64,000 nt of DNA from Dimorphilus gyrociliatus. Lineage: Eukaryota; Annelida; Polychaeta; Dinophilidae. The position numbers and the translations under genes are program-made. A model generated the notes under the pieces. That model was not told where the DNA came from. It worked only from the letters and a program-made list of their open reading frames with translations, and searched no databases. Each line of letters starts with the position of its first letter. Position 1 is the first letter of the stretch. The stretch covers positions 3,240,408 through 3,304,407 of the forward strand of contig CAJFCJ010000006.1 of the NCBI GenBank assembly GCA_904063045.1, read 5' to 3'. Positions 59,989-64,000 of this stretch are shown here, in pieces.

Positions 59989-60845
59989 GTCCTGCTTTCC
60001 TTTCTATCTGCTGCTTTGTTGTGCATCTAATATATTTAAATATACAGACAGCCTACCTTCTTTAATCTAATTAACGGAAAATTTATCCTTTATTCACTTC
60101 TCTTTGTACGAAAATATTTTGTTAATATCGAATTGTGCTTAGAAAATTTCTTTATAAGGAAAGAATTTTACCGGCGGATAGTATTCATAGATTTATACGA
60201 AAATAGGATAAAAGTCTTGGTCATTTTGATTGAAAGCCCTCTTTTCACCATGACTTATATCGTATTAAAAACAGAAAAGAATTAGTTAAAACTGTCTCCT
60301 TCTTATAAATAAAAAAGGACAAGTCAATTACAATGAAAGTGGTTGTTGCCTGCAATTTGTTCATGAATTGTATATCCTTTCCTTCAAGAGACTTCTCCTC
60401 TCTAATAGAGGGGTCAGACTCTCAAAGAATAAATGAAGAAAGATAACGACAAACGTCAAGGGTAGACCTTGGTGCCTCATACTAATTTACAGCCGTTGTC
60501 GATTTGATCTAAGATGTAAATCAATTCCTATAAGTCAGTAGTTTTGTATTAGGATTAAGCCTACAATTAGCCTTAAAAGACTCAAAGAGAGAGAGAGATA
60601 TAGCAAGAGATGAAGAGCAATTAATGAGTGAATTTGGAATATAAAATACAGTTTTATTAATAAAAAACCCTTTGAATAATTATAACAAAAAGAACAATAA
60701 CAAGAGATGTCTTATGTAAGCTCTTAAAGCAGAAGAAACATGAATTATATGCATAGAAACTAAAAGGAAATAAATTGCAATGCACAAATCTATATATAAA
60801 TATATATAACAGAAGACAATGCAAATGGAATAAATAGAAAGAAAA
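59655..60845. other. Convergent intergenic region with a (TA)n microsatellite
   Basis: About 1.2 kb between the coiled-coil and RAP1GDS1 genes. It carries a pure (TA)n run of about 46 bp at 59941-59986. No coding exon was seen. Confidence 0.5.
59941..59986. repeat. (TA)n microsatellite
   Basis: Uninterrupted ta dinucleotides over about 46 bp, likely polymorphic. Confidence 0.9.
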
Positions 60846-63800
60846 CTACTTTAGAAGAGAATATGCTACGTTAGAAGATACTTTAAACTGCTCATCCCCT
60901 TGAAATGGAAGGCTCTTGATGGAATTTTCAATGTCTAGACTCTTTGCCTTAGATTTCAGTTTGTCTGTTTGCAGAAGAAAAAAAAACCAATAAAGGAAGT
61001 ACCAAATAAATATTCTGTTTATACGTTTGTAAATAAACTTCACACTGTCTTAAGCTTATCTCAGATTATCATACTCTGGGGAGTGTAAAGTGAATAAATA
61101 CTAATAACTAGTTTTTTGCTTAAGTATCTAAAAGAAAAAAACGTTCGGTCAGAAAAACATAAAATAAACGCTATTCAGCTTTTAAGTTCTAATATCATAT
61201 ACTAATAAATATATATAATAAATATATATATACTGTATATATTTACTTAGGTAAAGAATTCTTAAAATTATAGATCTAACTAAGTATTTTATAACTATTA
61301 ATCCTTATTAAATATTCAATTATTTACCGTGGGATAATATAGAATTAAGCAATGTTAGGCCATTGAGAATAATATATAAAGATTCCTTCTCGTCAAAGAG
61401 CGTTTTTAGACCTTCCATAATATTTGATTTGTCAATTTTATCACCTATGTTATTCTTAAGAACGTTTGCAAGTATAATAATGGCCATTAGAGCTTCATTT
61501 TTCATGACATCATGTTCACATATCATCATATTCTCTAAAGGCTTTAATCCATCATTTTCCAAAATGATACTTAAACTTTCGACATCTTTAGAATTTTTAA
61601 TTAATCTTGCTAAAAGCCTAGAGCTCTCAGCCTGTACTCCAGAATGAGTTTGGACGTCCGTCAACGAAATGATTTTCTTTGTGAAATCAACATTCTTTAT
61701 AAGAAAACTTGATGCCTCACTCTGTCCATCAATTAATAATCTTATCATTGCAATCAGTTTGAATTGAACAACGTAGAGGTTCGAATCATAGAACTGTAGG
61801 GCTACTTTTAATAAACCAGCATTGATGAGAGCTTGTTTATTTTCAACTGTGTGAGAAGAAGAATAATTAAATAAAAATACGGATAACCTACAACGCACAC
61901 TGCACAGGAGAAAAAAAAAGTCTTTACCTGGAACTGATAAATTTCTCAAAGTACTAAAGATTGCGTGTTGAAGATCGTCAGATATCTTTTGTGGATCGGG
62001 TAGCAATAGGTTTAATAACTTTGATACGACTCCTTGTTTCACTAGACTTATACTTTGTTCATCTATTTAATGAAAATAATTAATAGATTAGGTTCTATTT
62101 CAAATCTTCCCTTTATCCTTAAGAAAAGTACATTTGATATTTTGGAAAAAAGACGAAACAACAGAGAAAAATTAATGAGGAGAAGAAAAAAAGATAGAAA
62201 ATCGAAGTCACCATTTGTTGCAACATTCCCAATTACTAAGACGCCGCAACACTGCAATTGTTCCACATCGCTTTGTAACCATTTTATAGCTTCTCTGTAT
62301 AGAGTTCCCTCACCATTCTTATATACTTCTTTTAAACTCTTCTCTAGAAAATAGCATAATTTTATTAATTTTATATGCATCAATAATAATCTTAATAATA
62401 TTTATAATAGAATTTACAACGTACCGCCGGCAAATAATAAAACGATCAAATCTGTTACGCTTTTTAATATATCAATATCTTCTTCATTAGTACTGTATCT
62501 CTCTAGAACGCTAAGGAGATTTTTGCAATGCATAGCTAACTGTAATTTAGCATCATCCGATGAATTACACAGAGATGATAAAAATTCTAAAATTATTTCT
62601 GGATCTACATCTTTCTTAGTAAGGAGCTCCGATGACATTTTTATGAAATCCCTTTTTAAAATGGCATCACGACACATATCTGTAAATATCATGTATTCAA
62701 ATTATTAATAACCTATTAAAAGAGGATTGTTTTTTGTAAAGTATATTAGAATGACTTAATACCTGTATCGACAAGGCCGGTGATAACGTTTAAAAGCATT
62801 CTTAACGTAGATTCATCTTTTATTTCATTTAGGTAATCTTGAAGAATATCAATAGCACCCAAACAGCAAACTTTCTCTTGAATACTCTCTACAATAGATT
62901 AAAATAATAATTACTCCCAGACTAATTGATGAATATTCTCATCTATACAAAGGATATACTAAGCATACAGTATACATATGATGAAAAACAATAAAGGTTG
63001 GAGAGAAAATAAATACTCTATTATTTAAATTTCTATATCGTGATAGCAAACTATAATAATACTTTCCTTAAAATATTATATATATTCAGTATATATATAT
63101 ATATTAATACATATATATATATTTATTGCATTTTGTCCATACAAATATGATATATCAATTTTTTTGTTGTATTTATTTAATATACAAGTATTGAAAATCA
63201 TTAATATATGTGTATATATACACATATACAATCTATGATTATCTAGTCAATATTAACAACATTACTCCCTAGAAAGAGTTCATGCTTCATTTAATTGTAA
63301 AAATCTATAACTTTTCAAACAATCTCTCTCCTTCTTTACATCTTTACTGTAAACCACTACTTTAAAAAGCTAATTTTTATACAATTTCCCATTATTTCCT
63401 ACTTCCTATCGATTATACGTATTGCAAATTGATTACTCTCTACTGATGGGATATGTTTTTAAGGAAATCAAAGTGGATGTATGAAAGAGAGATGGAAAAA
63501 GAGAGCAAAAATAGGAATTGTAAAATAAGAATAAAAAAGGAAAACAGCTAAAAATTAACCCACAAACAAATAATTCTAGTCTATGTGTTCTATGGGAATT
63601 TTGATGAAGACGAATGTGTATACCATGGTCGACGCTGGCGTTAAATTGTATATTGACAGACATTTGCTTGAAAGAAACATTTGAATTGTCTTTACCGAAT
63701 TCAACCGGTTTATTGATATTACATTCCGATAATTCGATATCTAATCAAAGAAATATTTATGAGGGAAAAAATCATTTTTCATATTTGTCTTGAAATTATG

Positions 63801-64000
63801 TTTGAATATTAACTTTGCATAATTAGATAGGTTAAATATGTGATATATTTAGGTGATGATTTTATGAGTAATAAATAATAATACTTACCATTATCATTTG
63901 TTAAATTTAGCAAAAAACCCAAAGCAACAGTACGTAATTTATCACTTGTTTCATATCTAGAACACAGATTTTCTCTAAGAATTCCCAAAAGTGCTGCAAT
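60846..64000 (-). CDS. RAP1GDS1: RAP1GDS1 (SmgGDS) armadillo-repeat GTPase regulator, 3' part
   Basis: Exons recovered in transcript order: 64000(edge)-63889, 63740-63696, 62888-62763, 62679-62425, 62343-62212, 62062-61928, 61846-61328 and 60964-60846 (stop TAG). The exon at the right edge is in frame from base 64000, so N-terminal exons lie outside. Armadillo-type helices align with human SmgGDS: LRTVALGFLLNLTNDN, ILEFLSSLCNSSDDAKLQLA, SVTDLIVLLFAGE-KSLKEVYKNG, WLQSDVEQLQCCGVLVIGNV, FSTLRNLSVP-VENKQALI, VQFKLIAMIRLLIDGQSEAS, QAESSRLLARLIKNSKD and a final exon beginning DKLKSKAKSL. SmgGDS binds prenylated, polybasic small GTPases such as RhoA and Rap1 in the cytosol. A longer intron (62889-63695) separates two exons. 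It shows an open frame near 63433-63663 that I do not include. Confidence 0.9.

Noticed and set aside
63433..63663. Minus-strand frame between RAP1GDS1 exons
   Set aside because: The frame continues past the exon at 63696 into an intron; the family alignment is satisfied by joining 63696 to 62888.

Overview
This is a 64 kb window of nuclear animal DNA. It is AT-rich and gene-dense, and most introns are 45-100 bp with GT..AG ends. Intergenic gaps are usually a few hundred bases. The gene set (ANKRD50, SLC26A11, ATR, PGS1, synaptojanin, CAMLG, RAP1GDS1, chondroitin synthase) is bilaterian. The AChBP-like protein, the SUEL and F-type lectins and the compact introns suggest a small-genome lophotrochozoan. 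A compact-genome annelid would fit, but this is inference and no marker here fixes the species.

Layout. 0-9 kb: an ANKRD50 fragment (-), an unassigned two-exon gene (-) and an LRR/EF-hand gene (+). 9-19 kb: a single-exon chondroitin sulfate synthase (+), a plant-like class II PRPP synthetase (-), a small membrane protein with PPxY motifs and two possible N-termini (+), ribosomal protein L11 (-) and SLC26A11 (+). 19-30 kb: a complete 21-exon ATR kinase gene (+), whose end lies 79 bp from the end of the oppositely oriented mitochondrial PGS1 gene (-). 30-35 kb: a four-domain SUEL lectin with a probable GPI-anchor signal, and a divergent class I PRMT. 35-46.5 kb: synaptojanin, glutaminase with ankyrin repeats, and CAMLG/GET2, all +. 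46.6-53.4 kb: a cluster of accessory genes, namely a stonustoxin-family-like protein with a CaaX end, a soluble AChBP-like protein, a small Cys-rich secreted protein and an F-type-lectin/trypsin-like chimera. 53.9-59.7 kb: a coiled-coil gene with mini-exons and alternative 3' ends. 60.8-64 kb: RAP1GDS1 (-), running off the right edge.

Exon joins were worked out by hand, requiring splice signals, phase agreement and continuity of recognisable family sequence. Most genes close in frame from ATG to stop. The most unusual points are: a glutaminase whose SxxK nucleophile serine is alanine while the other active-site residues are kept; an AChBP-like protein with no vicinal cysteines; a plant-type PRPP synthetase in an animal gene neighbourhood; a SNTX-like protein with a C-terminal CaaX motif; and a PPxY membrane protein whose two transmembrane N-termini both splice in phase 1 to one tail. 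Most genes are unrelated housekeeping genes and the window does not form one pathway. Only the 46.6-53.4 kb block looks like a functional neighbourhood of mostly secreted, defence-like proteins.
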